Source: Pacificispira spongiicola (GTDB taxonomy: Bacteria; Pseudomonadota; Alphaproteobacteria; UBA8366; Aestuariispiraceae). Taken from it: a stretch of DNA of 64,000 nt. Below, piece by piece: positions 52,434 to 61,226 of this stretch. Within the stretch, counting starts at the first letter, position 1. Each line of letters starts with the position of its first letter. The DNA is taken from NCBI RefSeq assembly GCF_012926505.1, contig NZ_JABBNT010000003.1, positions 62,001-126,000 on the forward strand, given 5' to 3'. Under the pieces are notes generated by a model that did not search any database, was not told where the DNA came from, and saw only the letters and a list, made by a program, of their open reading frames with translations. Both the position numbers and the translations under genes were made by a program.

Positions 52434-53831
52434 TTATCGGGGCGTGCCGGGCCATTGCCAATGATGGCCATCGATCACGAACGAATGTTTGTGGCGGATG
52501 GGCGCGTGGCGGTGGGGATGGCGATGCGGCTCCGGCCCCTCCCAGCCGTCATGGTCGTGTTGATGATGTTCGTCGTGAACATGATTGTGGACATGATCCA
52601 ACGCGCCATGCCTGTGTTCCAGTTCGGACGGGTCTTCCCTGGGCCAAACCCTAGCTGCCACCAAAGTCGCAACCACTGAAACTCCGGCAAGAACAGCGAA
52701 CGCGGTTTCGTATCCGAACATGCCTGCGGTCCACCCGGCCAGCGGATAAGCAAGAAGCCAACATCCATGGGTCAGGGCAAATTGCGCCGCGAAATACGCG
52801 GGGCGGTCGGTGCCCTTCGCGGATCGTCGCAACAACCGTCCCACCGGCACTTGAATCAACGACGACCCCGCGCCCAGGCAAAGCCAAATCAGAAGAAAGG
52901 GGACGAATCCGGGGCCGGTCAATCCAAGAAAAAGACCGGTCGCGGACAGCGCACCGCCGATAAGCATAAACGAACGGTCCGGAAACCGGGGCAAGACATG
53001 CGGCAGCGTAAGTGCCACAATCATCGAGCCCAATCCGGTCGCCGCGAAGGCAATAGCGGTGTCGGTTTCCGATCCGCCGAGACGATCCCGGATATAGACC
53101 ACGGTATTGACGATCACCATTGCCCCCGAGCAGGCGACCACGACAGACAATGCCAAAAGACCGCGCAAGCGGGGTGTTTTCAAATAAGCGCGCACCCCGA
53201 AGCTGATATTCGTCCACACGCCGACATCCCGATCGCTCGGCTGCGCGCGCGGCAGACGCACGGACAGAACGAACCCGGCGGACGCGAGGAATGCCATCGC
53301 ATTACCGGTAAAAAGGGCGTCGTAGGGTACGACAACCAGCAGTGCCGCCGCGAGCGCCGGGCTCAACAAGTTTTCCAGATCGTAGGCCAGCCGTGAAAGC
53401 GACAGCGCCTTCGTATATCGGGATTCATAGGTCACTATATCCGGTATTGTCGCCTGAAATGTCGGCGTGAAGCCTGCAGCGCAACTGTTGAGCAGGAAGA
53501 TCAGCACATAGACCTGCCAGACCTCCGTAACGAAAGGTAAGCACGCCATAATTGCCGCACGAGCGATATCGAGGCTGACGAGCAAAAAGCGGCGTGGCAG
53601 GCGATGTGCAAATCCGCCGACAATCGGCGCGATCCCGACATAGGCGACCATCTTCAGAGCAAGCGCCGTTCCAAGAACAATCCCGGCACCCCCACCCGCC
53701 ATATCATAGGCCAGCAATGCCAGCGCGACCGTCGACAGGCCGGTGCCTAGCAAGGCGATGACCTGCGCCGTAAATAGCCTTCGGTAATTCCGATCCGCTA
53801 ACGGGGACTCCAAGAAACGAGATCGCGTCAT
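52434..53831 (-). CDS. MFS exporter with histidine-rich C-terminal tail (NreB-like)
   Basis: The 465-residue protein has twelve hydrophobic segments in the MFS fold. The last 61 residues (about 405-465) contain 18 histidines, with runs such as HVHNHVHDEHHQHDHD and PHRHPHRHAPIRHKH. The known nickel exporter NreB is an MFS protein with a His-rich C-terminus; the architecture here is similar. The actual metal is unknown. The start at 53831 is chosen at MTRSRFLESPLADRNY; the longer frame to 53927 has no family N-terminus. It is alone, with no regulator nearby. Confidence 0.8.
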   Translation of the reverse strand: MTRSRFLESPLADRNYRRLFTAQVIALLGTGLSTVALALLAYDMAGGGAGIVLGTALALKMVAYVGIAPIVGGFAHRLPRRFLLVSLDIARAAIMACLPFVTEVWQVYVLIFLLNSCAAGFTPTFQATIPDIVTYESRYTKALSLSRLAYDLENLLSPALAAALLVVVPYDALFTGNAMAFLASAGFVLSVRLPRAQPSDRDVGVWTNISFGVRAYLKTPRLRGLLALSVVVACSGAMVIVNTVVYIRDRLGGSETDTAIAFAATGLGSMIVALTLPHVLPRFPDRSFMLIGGALSATGLFLGLTGPGFVPFLLIWLCLGAGSSLIQVPVGRLLRRSAKGTDRPAYFAAQFALTHGCWLLAYPLAGWTAGMFGYETAFAVLAGVSVVATLVAARVWPREDPSELEHRHGALDHVHNHVHDEHHQHDHDGWEGPEPHRHPHRHAPIRHKHSFVIDGHHWQWPGTPR

Positions 53832-53933
53832 AGCCCACTTCACGCTTTCGCAAATTTGATCGCTTCCAGGCGTATCGGAAATTGCTTCCGGTGTCCACGC
53901 GGTGGAAGATTCCGTTTGGAGCCACAAAAACGG

Positions 53934-53965
53934 AAAAAGGCCCGGACACTGTCCGGGCCTTTTTT
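53934..53965 (-). terminator. Terminator of petABC (bidirectional)
   Basis: GGCCCGGACA and TGTCCGGGCC around a 1-base centre (effective 8-bp stem), with A5 on one side and T6 on the other. It lies 31 bases beyond the petC stop. Confidence 0.8.
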
Positions 53966-53996
53966 AATTCCTCATCCCCCAAAAAATGGGGCGGGA

Positions 53997-54917
53997 TCAG
54001 GCTTTTTTCACGTTGCGCCAGATGTTGCGCTTCACCGCGATCAGAATGCCCGTGAAGACGATCAGGAACAGCAGGGCCTTGATGCCCATTTCCTTGCGCG
54101 CTTCCAGGGTCGGCTCCGACGCCCAGGTCAGGAAGACCGACACGTCATGGGCCATCTGTTCCGGCGTCGCCGGCGTCCCGTCGGCATATTCGACGGCATC
54201 TTCATACAGCGGATTCGGCATCTTGATCGCGCAGCCCGGGAACCACTTGTTGAAGTGGCCGCCGGCCGGAACCTCGAACTCTTCCAGGCGGGCTTCGTAA
54301 GCCTCGTGGCTTTCGCCCGGATTGGCCGCCAAGCAGCTCATCTTGTCCGCCATGGTGGGCTCTTCGACATAGCCATGGCCCAGCAGTGCCGAGACATAGG
54401 CCGCGCCGGTGGCGAATTCGCCGCCCTTCAGCATGTCGACGAAGTTCAGACCGATGGAGCCGAGGCCATGAGCCCGGTTCTTCACGATCAGCGACAGGTC
54501 CGGCGGGGCTTTTCCGCCGTTGGACGCAGCCGCCGCCTGAACGTTCGGGAACGGTGCCGGGAAGCGATCCTTCGGTTCGCCCGGGCGGTCGTACATGTCG
54601 CCGTCTTCATTCGGGCCGTCCTCGACCGAATAGGTCGCGGCGAAGGCCTTGATCTGGTCTTCGCTGTAACCCAGGGCTTCCAATTCGCGGAAGCGGACCA
54701 GATCGAGACCGTGGCACGCGGCACAGACGCCGGTATAGACCTGCAGGCCGCGCTGCAGTTCCGCCCGGTCGAAGGAACCGAACATGCCGGTGAAGCTGTA
54801 GTCCGGCTGCGGCGGATGGGCACCGCCACCAGCCGCCTGGGCTGCCGAACCGATAAGGGCCGAACCGCCGACCGCGATCATCGCGGCCGTGGCAAGGGAA
54901 AGACCGTATTTGCGCAT
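53997..54917 (-). CDS. petC: Cytochrome c1 of the bc1 complex
   Basis: The 306-residue protein has a signal peptide (about 1-28), the haem motif CAACH near residue 65 with the following GLDLVRFREL, and PNVQAAAASNGGKAPPDLSLI. A C-terminal membrane anchor (about 280-298) ends in KKA. It passes electrons from the Rieske protein to soluble cytochrome c. Twelve bases after petB. The terminator at 53934-53965 ends the operon. Confidence 0.95.
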   Translation of the reverse strand: MRKYGLSLATAAMIAVGGSALIGSAAQAAGGGAHPPQPDYSFTGMFGSFDRAELQRGLQVYTGVCAACHGLDLVRFRELEALGYSEDQIKAFAATYSVEDGPNEDGDMYDRPGEPKDRFPAPFPNVQAAAASNGGKAPPDLSLIVKNRAHGLGSIGLNFVDMLKGGEFATGAAYVSALLGHGYVEEPTMADKMSCLAANPGESHEAYEARLEEFEVPAGGHFNKWFPGCAIKMPNPLYEDAVEYADGTPATPEQMAHDVSVFLTWASEPTLEARKEMGIKALLFLIVFTGILIAVKRNIWRNVKKA

Positions 54918-54929
54918 CAGTTCGTCTCC

Positions 54930-56207
54930 TTACTTCGCAGCGGATTTCTGGAGAACGGATTCCGAAATGCTGGCGGGCAGCGGTTTCGGCCGTTCGATCC
55001 AGCCGATCAGCGGCGTCAGGATCAGGAAGTGGAAGAAGTAGTACATGGTCGCGCCCTGCGCGATGGTCACATACGGTTCTTCCGCCGGCTTACCGCCGAC
55101 CCAGCCCAGAATGACGAAGTCGATCAGGAACAGGATCACCGCCCATTTGTACATCGGACGGTAGCGGCAGCTGCGCACCTTGGACGTATCCAGCCAGGGC
55201 AGGACGGCCAGAACGAGCAGCGAGCCGAACATGGCCAGCACGCCCGCCAGCTTGGCGGACGCCCACCAGCCGAAGACGACTTCATACGGCCACCAGCCGT
55301 CCACGAAGGACCGCAGGATGGCGTAGAACGGCAGGAAGTACCATTCCGGCACGATATGCGGCGGCGTCACCAGCGGATCCGCCGGGATGTAGTTGTCCGG
55401 ATGGCCCATATAGTTCGGCGCAAAGAAGACGAAGAAGGCGAAGACGATCAGGAAGACGCCCAGGCCGACGGAATCTTTCGCCGTGAAATAAGGGTGGAAC
55501 GGCACCGTGTCCTGCGGCCCGCGCGGCTCGACGCCGGTCGGGTTGTTGGATTTCACGACGTGCAGGGCGACAACGTGCAGCGCGACCACCGCAAAAATCA
55601 CGAAGGGCAGCAGATAGTGCAGGGCGAAGAACCGGTTCAGGGTCGGGTTGTCGACCGAGAAACCGCCCCACAGCCAGGTCACGATGGCATCCCCGATCCC
55701 CGGGAAGGCGGAGAACAGGTTGGTGATGACCGTCGCCCCCCAGAAGCTCATCTGACCCCAAGGCAGGACGTAGCCCATGAAGGCCGTGGCCATCATCAGG
55801 ACCAGGATCACGACGCCCAGAATCCACAGCAGCTCGCGCGGGGCCTTGTAGGACCCGTAATACATACCGCGATAGACGTGGATATAGACGGTGATGAAGA
55901 ACATCGACGCGCCGTTCATATGGATGTAGCGCAGCAGCCAGCCGTAATTCACATCGCGCATGATGCGTTCGACGGAATTGAAGGCCATGTCGACATGCGG
56001 CGTATACTGCATGGCCAGCATGATCCCGGTCAGGATCATCGTCACCAGGACGACCGCGGCCAGCGCACCGAAGTTCCAGAAGTAGTTCAGGTTCTTCGGC
56101 ATCGGGAAGACGCCGTATTCAGCATAGACGTAGGAGAAGACCGGCAGGCGGGAATCGACCCACCGAATCACCGGATTCTTGAAATCAGGGGCAGCGTGAT
56201 TGCTCAT
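54930..56207 (-). CDS. petB: Cytochrome b of the bc1 complex
   Basis: The 425-residue protein has eight hydrophobic helices with the haem-ligating histidine pairs. It carries [14 protein letters not shown] (the quinol site PEWY) and [22 protein letters not shown]. It binds quinol at the Qo site and reduces ubiquinone at Qi. It lies 12 bases after petA. Confidence 0.97.
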   Translation of the reverse strand: MSNHAAPDFKNPVIRWVDSRLPVFSYVYAEYGVFPMPKNLNYFWNFGALAAVVLVTMILTGIMLAMQYTPHVDMAFNSVERIMRDVNYGWLLRYIHMNGASMFFITVYIHVYRGMYYGSYKAPRELLWILGVVILVLMMATAFMGYVLPWGQMSFWGATVITNLFSAFPGIGDAIVTWLWGGFSVDNPTLNRFFALHYLLPFVIFAVVALHVVALHVVKSNNPTGVEPRGPQDTVPFHPYFTAKDSVGLGVFLIVFAFFVFFAPNYMGHPDNYIPADPLVTPPHIVPEWYFLPFYAILRSFVDGWWPYEVVFGWWASAKLAGVLAMFGSLLVLAVLPWLDTSKVRSCRYRPMYKWAVILFLIDFVILGWVGGKPAEEPYVTIAQGATMYYFFHFLILTPLIGWIERPKPLPASISESVLQKSAAK

Positions 56208-56219
56208 GGGAGATCTCCG

Positions 56220-56774
56220 TTACCCGATCCGAACGGTGGTGTCGGTCAGGAACTCATAGGCGGGGACATGAAGGTTCTGCGGCGCCGGACCCTTGCGGAT
56301 ACGACCCGACGAATCGTAGTGCGACCCGTGGCACGGGCAGAACCAGCCATCGAACTCGCCCCGGGTTTCGCCTTCGGCGGTGCCGACCGGGATACAGCCC
56401 AAATGCGTACAGACCCCGACGACGATCAGCCATTCCGGCTTCTGAACCCGGTCCGCGTCGGACTGGGGATCGATCAGCGTGGCGACGTCGACGTCTTCCG
56501 CTTCCTCGATTTCCTTCGCCGTGCGATGGCGGATAAAGACCGGCTTGCCGCGCCAGAACACTTTCACGGCGGAGCCAACGTCAATCTGGCTCAGATCGAC
56601 TTCGATCGAGGCCAGAGCCAGCACGTCTTTGGACGGGTTCATGCTGTCGATCACCGGCCATACGAAGGATGCGGCGCCGACGGCACCGACCCCAACGGCC
56701 AGATAGTTCAGGAAATCGCGCCGGCCGACGCCTTCTTCTTCATCGGGTCCGCCGGACTGTGTCGCTTCCGCCAT
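56220..56774 (-). CDS. petA: Rieske iron-sulfur subunit of the bc1 complex
   Basis: The 184-residue protein has a twin-arginine signal (RRDFL at 18-22) with one membrane anchor (about 23-40). The 2Fe-2S motifs are CTHLGC (122-127) and CPCHGS (146-151). It accepts electrons from quinol at Qo. The start at 56774 is chosen at MAEATQSGG; the frame continues upstream to 56924 without homology. Confidence 0.97.
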   Translation of the reverse strand: MAEATQSGGPDEEEGVGRRDFLNYLAVGVGAVGAASFVWPVIDSMNPSKDVLALASIEVDLSQIDVGSAVKVFWRGKPVFIRHRTAKEIEEAEDVDVATLIDPQSDADRVQKPEWLIVVGVCTHLGCIPVGTAEGETRGEFDGWFCPCHGSHYDSSGRIRKGPAPQNLHVPAYEFLTDTTVRIG

Positions 56775-56930
56775 TTCGAATCCCCTCGAAACTCGTAAAC
56801 CAAACGGAGGGCACAGGTCTCCCCGCCCCCAACCGCGTTCATAGTAGACATCGCGCCTACCATAGGAATTTCCCCCGGATTGGCGAGTCAGACTGCGACA
56901 TCCTGCCGCAAGGCAAGGTCGCACATTCGT

Positions 56931-56953
56931 ACCGCCCCGGTTTCCGGGCGGTG
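56931..56953. other. Stable hairpin in the petA/trmL gap
   Basis: ACCGCCCCGG and CCGGGCGGT pair around a TTT loop with one extra C in the left arm. There is no U-tract. The position is midway between divergent starts. Confidence 0.4.
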
Positions 56954-57101
56954 TCGGCGTCGAAAGGATCCCCCAACGGACTCCGGCACTGCGTCCGTAT
57001 ACTGCATTGTTTCAAAAATGGAAAGGTCCGGTTCTACGCCTACGCGGGTACCGCCGCCGTAAATCTCGCGATGCCGCAGAATGACGCGCGTTACCGGAAA
57101 A

Positions 57102-57130
57102 TTGACATTCCGGTCCGGGTTGCCTCGGAT
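57102..57130 (+). promoter_or_regulatory. Weak promoter candidate for trmL
   Basis: TTGACA (57102-57107), 17-base spacer, TCGGAT (57125-57130). The -35 is perfect; the -10 is poor. Confidence 0.3.
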
Positions 57131-57163
57131 GCACATCCATCGGACACGAAGAAGGATCGACAA

Positions 57164-57613
57164 ATGCGGGTGGCGTTGTTTCAGCCGGACATTCCCCAGA
57201 ATGCGGGCGCGATCTTGCGGCTATGCGCCTGCTTCAGGGTCGGGCTGGACGTCATCGAACCCTGCGGCTTCGTCTGGTCGGACGCGAAGCTGCGCCGCGC
57301 GGGCATGGATTATATCGCCAAGGCCTCCCTGACCCGACACATGAATTGGCAGGCCTTCCGAGATGCCCATCCGGGCCGCGTCGTTCTGGCAACGACGAAA
57401 GGCGCCGTATCCGCCTACGGTTTCGACTACCGCCCCGACGACATCCTACTGTTCGGATCGGAAGGGGCCGGGGTTCCCGACGCGGTCCATGACAGCGCGG
57501 AGGCGCGCATCCGCATTCCGATGGTGCCCGACGCCCGGTCGCTGAACGTCGCCCTGTCCGCCGGAATGATCCTGGCGGAAGGATTGCGCGCTACCGGACA
57601 GTTGCCCGCCTGA
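57164..57613 (+). CDS. trmL: tRNA (cytidine(34)-2'-O)-methyltransferase
   Basis: The 149-residue SPOUT methyltransferase has the typical knot motifs: the N-terminal FQPDIPQNAGAILRLCACF, LLFGSEGAGVPD (SAM-binding) and IPMVPDARSLNVALSAGMIL. It methylates the wobble nucleotide of some tRNA-Leu species; a tRNA-Leu gene is 32 kb away. The ATG at 57164 follows AAGGA. The petABC-trmL-hemF order is common in alphaproteobacteria. Confidence 0.92.
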   Translation: MRVALFQPDIPQNAGAILRLCACFRVGLDVIEPCGFVWSDAKLRRAGMDYIAKASLTRHMNWQAFRDAHPGRVVLATTKGAVSAYGFDYRPDDILLFGSEGAGVPDAVHDSAEARIRIPMVPDARSLNVALSAGMILAEGLRATGQLPA

Positions 57614-57676
57614 AACTCGCTACTGGCCTGATAGGGGCGGAAACGGTAAGCAGGGCGGAAATTTGGAGAGATACGC

Positions 57677-58600
57677 ATGACCAATTCCTTATCCGATCGT
57701 AAAACGCTCGCCGCCGATTGGTTCCGCACCCTGCGCGACGATATCTGCGCGGAATTCGAGACGATCGAAACCGAGCTGCCCGCGGGCCAACCGCATGCGG
57801 ATCTCGCGCCCGGCAGGTTCGAGCGCAAGGAATGGCAACGTCCGAATGACGGCGGGGATCAAGGCGGCGGAAACCAGGGAGGCGGGAATCAGGGCGGCGG
57901 TGCTCATGGTGGGGGCGGCGTCATGTCGGTGATGCGCGGCGGGCGCGTCTTCGAAAAAGTCGGGGTCAATATCTCCACCGTGCATGGCACGTTTTCCGAA
58001 CAATTCCGCAAGGAAATCCCCGGCGCGGCGGAAAGCGGCGGCGCGTTCTGGGCGGCCGGCGTTTCGCTGGTAGCCCATATGCGGTCCCCGAAAATCCCGG
58101 CGATCCATATGAACACGCGCATGATCGTCACGTCGAAAAGCTGGTTCGGCGGCGGCACGGATTTGAATCCGATGGTGGAGGTGCCGCAGGACACGGCGGA
58201 TTTCCACGCCGCGCTGAAGGCCACCTGCGACGCCCATCCCTGCGCCGATTATCCGCGATACAAGGAATGGTGCGACGAGTATTTCTTCATCAAACACCGC
58301 AATCAGGCGCGCGGCGTCGGCGGTATCTTCTTCGACTATCTGGACAGCGGCGATTGGACGGCCGATTTCGCCTTCGTTCAGGATGTCGGGCGGTGTTTCC
58401 TGGATATCTATCCGACACTCGTGCGGCGGCACCTGTCTGAAAGCTGGACCGCTGAGGATCGCGACTGGCAATTGGAAAAACGCGGCCTCTATGCCGAATT
58501 CAACCTGGTCTACGACCGGGGCACGCGGTTCGGCCTGATGACCGGCGGTAACCCGGAAGCCGTGCTGATGTCTCTGCCGCCGGAAGCGAAGTGGCCCTAA
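57677..58600 (+). CDS. hemF: Aerobic coproporphyrinogen III oxidase
   Basis: The 307-residue enzyme decarboxylates coproporphyrinogen III to protoporphyrinogen IX with O2. It has GGVMSVMRGGRVFEKVGVN (after the Gly-rich insert), NTRMIVTSKSWFGGGTDLNP, and the YNLVYDRGTRFGL segment as EFNLVYDRGTRFGL. Residues about 58-81 are a Gly/Asn/Gln-rich insertion not seen in typical HemF. It is otherwise close to normal length. Supplies haem for the bc1 complex encoded upstream. Confidence 0.93.
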   Translation: MTNSLSDRKTLAADWFRTLRDDICAEFETIETELPAGQPHADLAPGRFERKEWQRPNDGGDQGGGNQGGGNQGGGAHGGGGVMSVMRGGRVFEKVGVNISTVHGTFSEQFRKEIPGAAESGGAFWAAGVSLVAHMRSPKIPAIHMNTRMIVTSKSWFGGGTDLNPMVEVPQDTADFHAALKATCDAHPCADYPRYKEWCDEYFFIKHRNQARGVGGIFFDYLDSGDWTADFAFVQDVGRCFLDIYPTLVRRHLSESWTAEDRDWQLEKRGLYAEFNLVYDRGTRFGLMTGGNPEAVLMSLPPEAKWP

Positions 58601-58603
58601 ACC

Positions 58604-59485
58604 TTACTTTCGGGCCAGCACTATTCCGCCGATGATGATCGCGAAGCTGATGCCGTGCACGGGGGTGATCGCTTCCCCCAGGATCAGCACGGCCTCGAAC
58701 GCGGTGGCCAGCGGGATCGTGTAATAGACCATGGCGGACCGTGTCGAGCCCAGGTCGCGCACGGCAATGTTCCAGCAGAAATAGGCGACCGCCGACGCGA
58801 CGATCCCGACATAGGCGATGCCGTAAATCGTCGTCGCGTCCCACACGACGGGCCGCACATACGCGCTTTCCCACAGATAGGCCGGGAACAGCGGCATGAT
58901 CCCGATCAGGAACATCGCGCCCAGATGCGCGTTCGGATCCAATTCCTTCGGCCGGTATTTCAGCAGGGTGCTGTAAAAGGCGAAGCTGGCGGACGCGCCC
59001 AGCATCAACAGATCGCCCAGCGCGAATCCCTGATGCAGCAGGCTGACCGGATCGCCGCCGCTGACCAGGAAGGCGACCCCCAGAAAGGCGACGATCAGCC
59101 CCGCGAGTTTCCGGCCGGTAATCGGCGTGCCGAACAGCACGCGGTCGCTGACGATCATGAGCGCGGGAATCAGGGCCGCGATCAGGGCCATCTTCACCGC
59201 CGCCGTGGTCGCCCCGGCGAAATAAATCAGGGTGTTGAAGCTGGTGACGCCGAGAAACGCCGTCAGGGCGATCATCGGGAAATTGCGGAAAATCACCCGC
59301 CGTTGACGGATCATCGGCCGCAGCGCGAAGGGCGCCAGCACCAGGAACCCGACGCTCCACCGGAAAAAGGCGAGGCCGATGGGCGGGACATGACTGGACA
59401 GGTAGCGCGACGCAATGAAGTTGCCGCCCCAAATGGCAACCGCCGTCATGGCTGCCAGCAGCCCGAAAACGACGCTGCGCTGCAT
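58604..59485 (-). CDS. DMT-superfamily transporter (two EamA domains)
   Basis: The 293-residue membrane protein has ten hydrophobic segments in two EamA repeats. MTAVAIWGGNFIASRYL near the N-terminus and AIIIGGIVLARK at the C-terminus are family-like. It is different in sequence from the other EamA protein at 1.3 kb. The start at 59485 lies 2 bases after the stop of the Fe-S gene. Ends 3 bases from hemF, tail to tail. Confidence 0.87.
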   Translation of the reverse strand: MQRSVVFGLLAAMTAVAIWGGNFIASRYLSSHVPPIGLAFFRWSVGFLVLAPFALRPMIRQRRVIFRNFPMIALTAFLGVTSFNTLIYFAGATTAAVKMALIAALIPALMIVSDRVLFGTPITGRKLAGLIVAFLGVAFLVSGGDPVSLLHQGFALGDLLMLGASASFAFYSTLLKYRPKELDPNAHLGAMFLIGIMPLFPAYLWESAYVRPVVWDATTIYGIAYVGIVASAVAYFCWNIAVRDLGSTRSAMVYYTIPLATAFEAVLILGEAITPVHGISFAIIIGGIVLARK

Positions 59486-59487
59486 CG

Positions 59488-60150
59488 TCAGCCTCTCGCC
59501 GCGAGGAAGGCCCGCATGTGAAACGCCGCCTGACCCGGCGCGTAAAGGCCGGGATCGCCCGCCGGACAGGCGCGCCGGGCCCGGCAGCCCAATTCCAGGC
59601 AATCGCCCCCCTCCGGAGCCCGTAAATGATCGGCACAGGCCGCGACATCGTAGCCGTCGTCAGAAAATGCCCCGACGGGACAGGTCGACAGGCAAGGCTT
59701 GGCGGTGCAGGTATTGCAGGGCGACACGGCGTCCCGGCGTGGCGGCACGTCGATTTCGCGGTGCAGGCAGATCGCCGCGCGATAGGCGTGCCACAGACCG
59801 TATTCCGGGTGGATCAACATGCCCAACGGCGACGGCGAGACCGGTTCCACCTGCATGGCCCAGCGCTGAAACGGAAAATAGGGCGGTCCGTCGGACGGAT
59901 AAACGGCCCAGCCCCCGGCCTTCGCGGCGATCCGGTCGACCGTGCGCTTTGTCCAGGCGTCCAATGCATTCGGTTCGTCCCGCCGCCCCGCTTCGAAATG
60001 GGGCCAGAAGTCCGGCCCGGCATTGCCGACCAGAATCAAGCTGCCGCAGGATCGAGGCGCATTGTCCTGCGGGCCGGGCAGAAATCCGCCGCGTGCCAGC
60101 AGGCCGACCTCCGCCAAGGCGGCGGCGATGACGTCGTATTCACCGCTCAT
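59488..60150 (-). CDS. Iron-sulfur protein of unknown function
   Basis: The 220-residue protein has two cysteine clusters in its last third: C145-x2-C148-x4-C153-x3-C157P, and C172...C184-x4-C189-x5-C195P. That is like a two-[4Fe-4S] ferredoxin domain as in QueG/reductive-dehalogenase-type enzymes. The N-terminal 140 residues contain conserved-looking aromatic and proline motifs (YPSDGPPYFPFQRWAMQ, MLIHPEYGLWHAYRAA) and no P-loop. The true substrate is unknown. It starts within the stop of the DUF985 cupin gene (ATGA at 60147-60150), so the two are translationally coupled. Confidence 0.75.
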   Translation of the reverse strand: MSGEYDVIAAALAEVGLLARGGFLPGPQDNAPRSCGSLILVGNAGPDFWPHFEAGRRDEPNALDAWTKRTVDRIAAKAGGWAVYPSDGPPYFPFQRWAMQVEPVSPSPLGMLIHPEYGLWHAYRAAICLHREIDVPPRRDAVSPCNTCTAKPCLSTCPVGAFSDDGYDVAACADHLRAPEGGDCLELGCRARRACPAGDPGLYAPGQAAFHMRAFLAARG

Positions 60151-60578
60151 GATGCTGGCGGGGTCCAATCGGGAGGGGCCATCTCGAAACTGGCGAAGTC
60201 AAAAGCCGGTGCGACGGTACAGCCGACCAGGGTCCAGTCGCCCAGGCTTTCCGCCGCCTGCCAATGGCCCGCCGGAATGACGGCTTGCGGCTGTTCCCCG
60301 CCTGCGAGGTCGGGACCCAGGCAGATGTCCTGCGCCGGTTCGCCGGGGGCCGCCCGCGACAGGCGCAGGGTCGAACCGGCATACCAATGCCAGACCTCAT
60401 CCGCGTCCAGAACGCGGTGCCAATGCGACCGCTGCCCGCGTTCCAACAGGTAATAGATCGCCGTCGACGCGCCGCGCGATCCATCGCCGGAATCCTGTCG
60501 ATAGGTTTCGGCGAACCAGCCGCCTTCCGGATGCGGCTGGAGCCCTAACCTGTCGATGATGTCCCGCGCGCCGGTCAT
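60147..60578 (-). CDS. DUF985 cupin-domain protein
   Basis: The 143-residue cupin has family-typical ...PHPEGGWFAETYRQ, STAIYYLLERGQRSHWHRVLDADEVWHWYAG (metal-binding HxH and distal E) and APAFDFASFEMAPPDW. This is PF06172. Possible metal-dependent small-molecule enzyme; no substrate known. Coupled to the Fe-S gene (ATGA). It lies 9 bases after the GST gene on the minus strand. Confidence 0.85.
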   Translation of the reverse strand: MTGARDIIDRLGLQPHPEGGWFAETYRQDSGDGSRGASTAIYYLLERGQRSHWHRVLDADEVWHWYAGSTLRLSRAAPGEPAQDICLGPDLAGGEQPQAVIPAGHWQAAESLGDWTLVGCTVAPAFDFASFEMAPPDWTPPAS

Positions 60579-60587
60579 TTGACGTCC

Positions 60588-61196
60588 TCAGCCTTTCGGC
60601 ATCGTCGCCTGAAGGGACGGGCGTTCGATCAATGCGGCGTACCAATCCGCCAGCAACGGGGCATGGTGCCGCCACGCCGATTCCGGGAACCGCAGGTCGA
60701 GATAGCCCAGCGCCGTCGCCACCGAAATCTGACCGAGGTCGAGCGCGCCTTTCAGCGTTTCGATTTCCCGGTCCAGCAAAATGCAGCTTTTCTGAATCGC
60801 CGTCCATTGCCGGTCGACATACCAATCCTTCGGCAGCGGCGTATCCAGTTTCGCATCGCGCATGACTTGGGACCGCAGGTTCAGGGCCGCATCGGTGATG
60901 CCCTGGCCAATGGCGTGCAGGCGCAGAACCTGATCGCGCAAGGCCCCCGTGGCCGGGATCAGCGCCGGGCCGGTGCCCAGACGATCCAGATAGTCGCAAA
61001 TCACGAAACTGTCGAACAGGCCGGTATCCTCCGCCAGGATTAGGCAGGGGATTTTGCCCAGCGGGTTCAGGTCCCGGAATTCCGATTCATAGGGGTTGAT
61101 CCGTTCGATTTCGATCTGATCCGCCAACCCTTTTTCATGGGCGGTCACCAGGCATTTCCGCGCATAGGGCGAGGCATCACTGAAGAAGAGCTTCAT
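60588..61196 (-). CDS. Glutathione S-transferase-family protein
   Basis: The 202-residue protein has MKLFFSDASPYARKCLVTAHE at the N-terminus (thioredoxin-like start with SPYAR), GKIPCLILAEDTGLFDSFVICDYLD and a helical C-terminal domain. GST-type glutathione transfer is inferred. It follows gloB by 30 bases on the minus strand and could act with it in electrophile detoxification. Confidence 0.87.
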   Translation of the reverse strand: MKLFFSDASPYARKCLVTAHEKGLADQIEIERINPYESEFRDLNPLGKIPCLILAEDTGLFDSFVICDYLDRLGTGPALIPATGALRDQVLRLHAIGQGITDAALNLRSQVMRDAKLDTPLPKDWYVDRQWTAIQKSCILLDREIETLKGALDLGQISVATALGYLDLRFPESAWRHHAPLLADWYAALIERPSLQATMPKG

Positions 61197-61226
61197 GCTC
61201 GTTTTCCTTAGAAAGTGGGTAAGACC

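Larger units (their letters stand above)
56775..57163. other. 389-base divergent intergenic region petA/trmL
   Basis: It holds a strong hairpin (56931-56953, ACCGCCCCGG...CCGGGCGGT) and a TTGACA element (57102) toward trmL. No gene is supported. Upstream of petA no clear -35/-10 was found. Confidence 0.45.

Noticed and set aside
53856-56798. A 980-codon open frame opposite petABC.
   Set aside because: Antisense shadow of three conserved genes; crosses an intrinsic terminator and shows arbitrary composition.
57840-57925. The hemF repeat as a CRISPR-like or mobile repeat.
   Set aside because: It is short, in-frame and within a conserved coding sequence; units are not separated by unique spacers.
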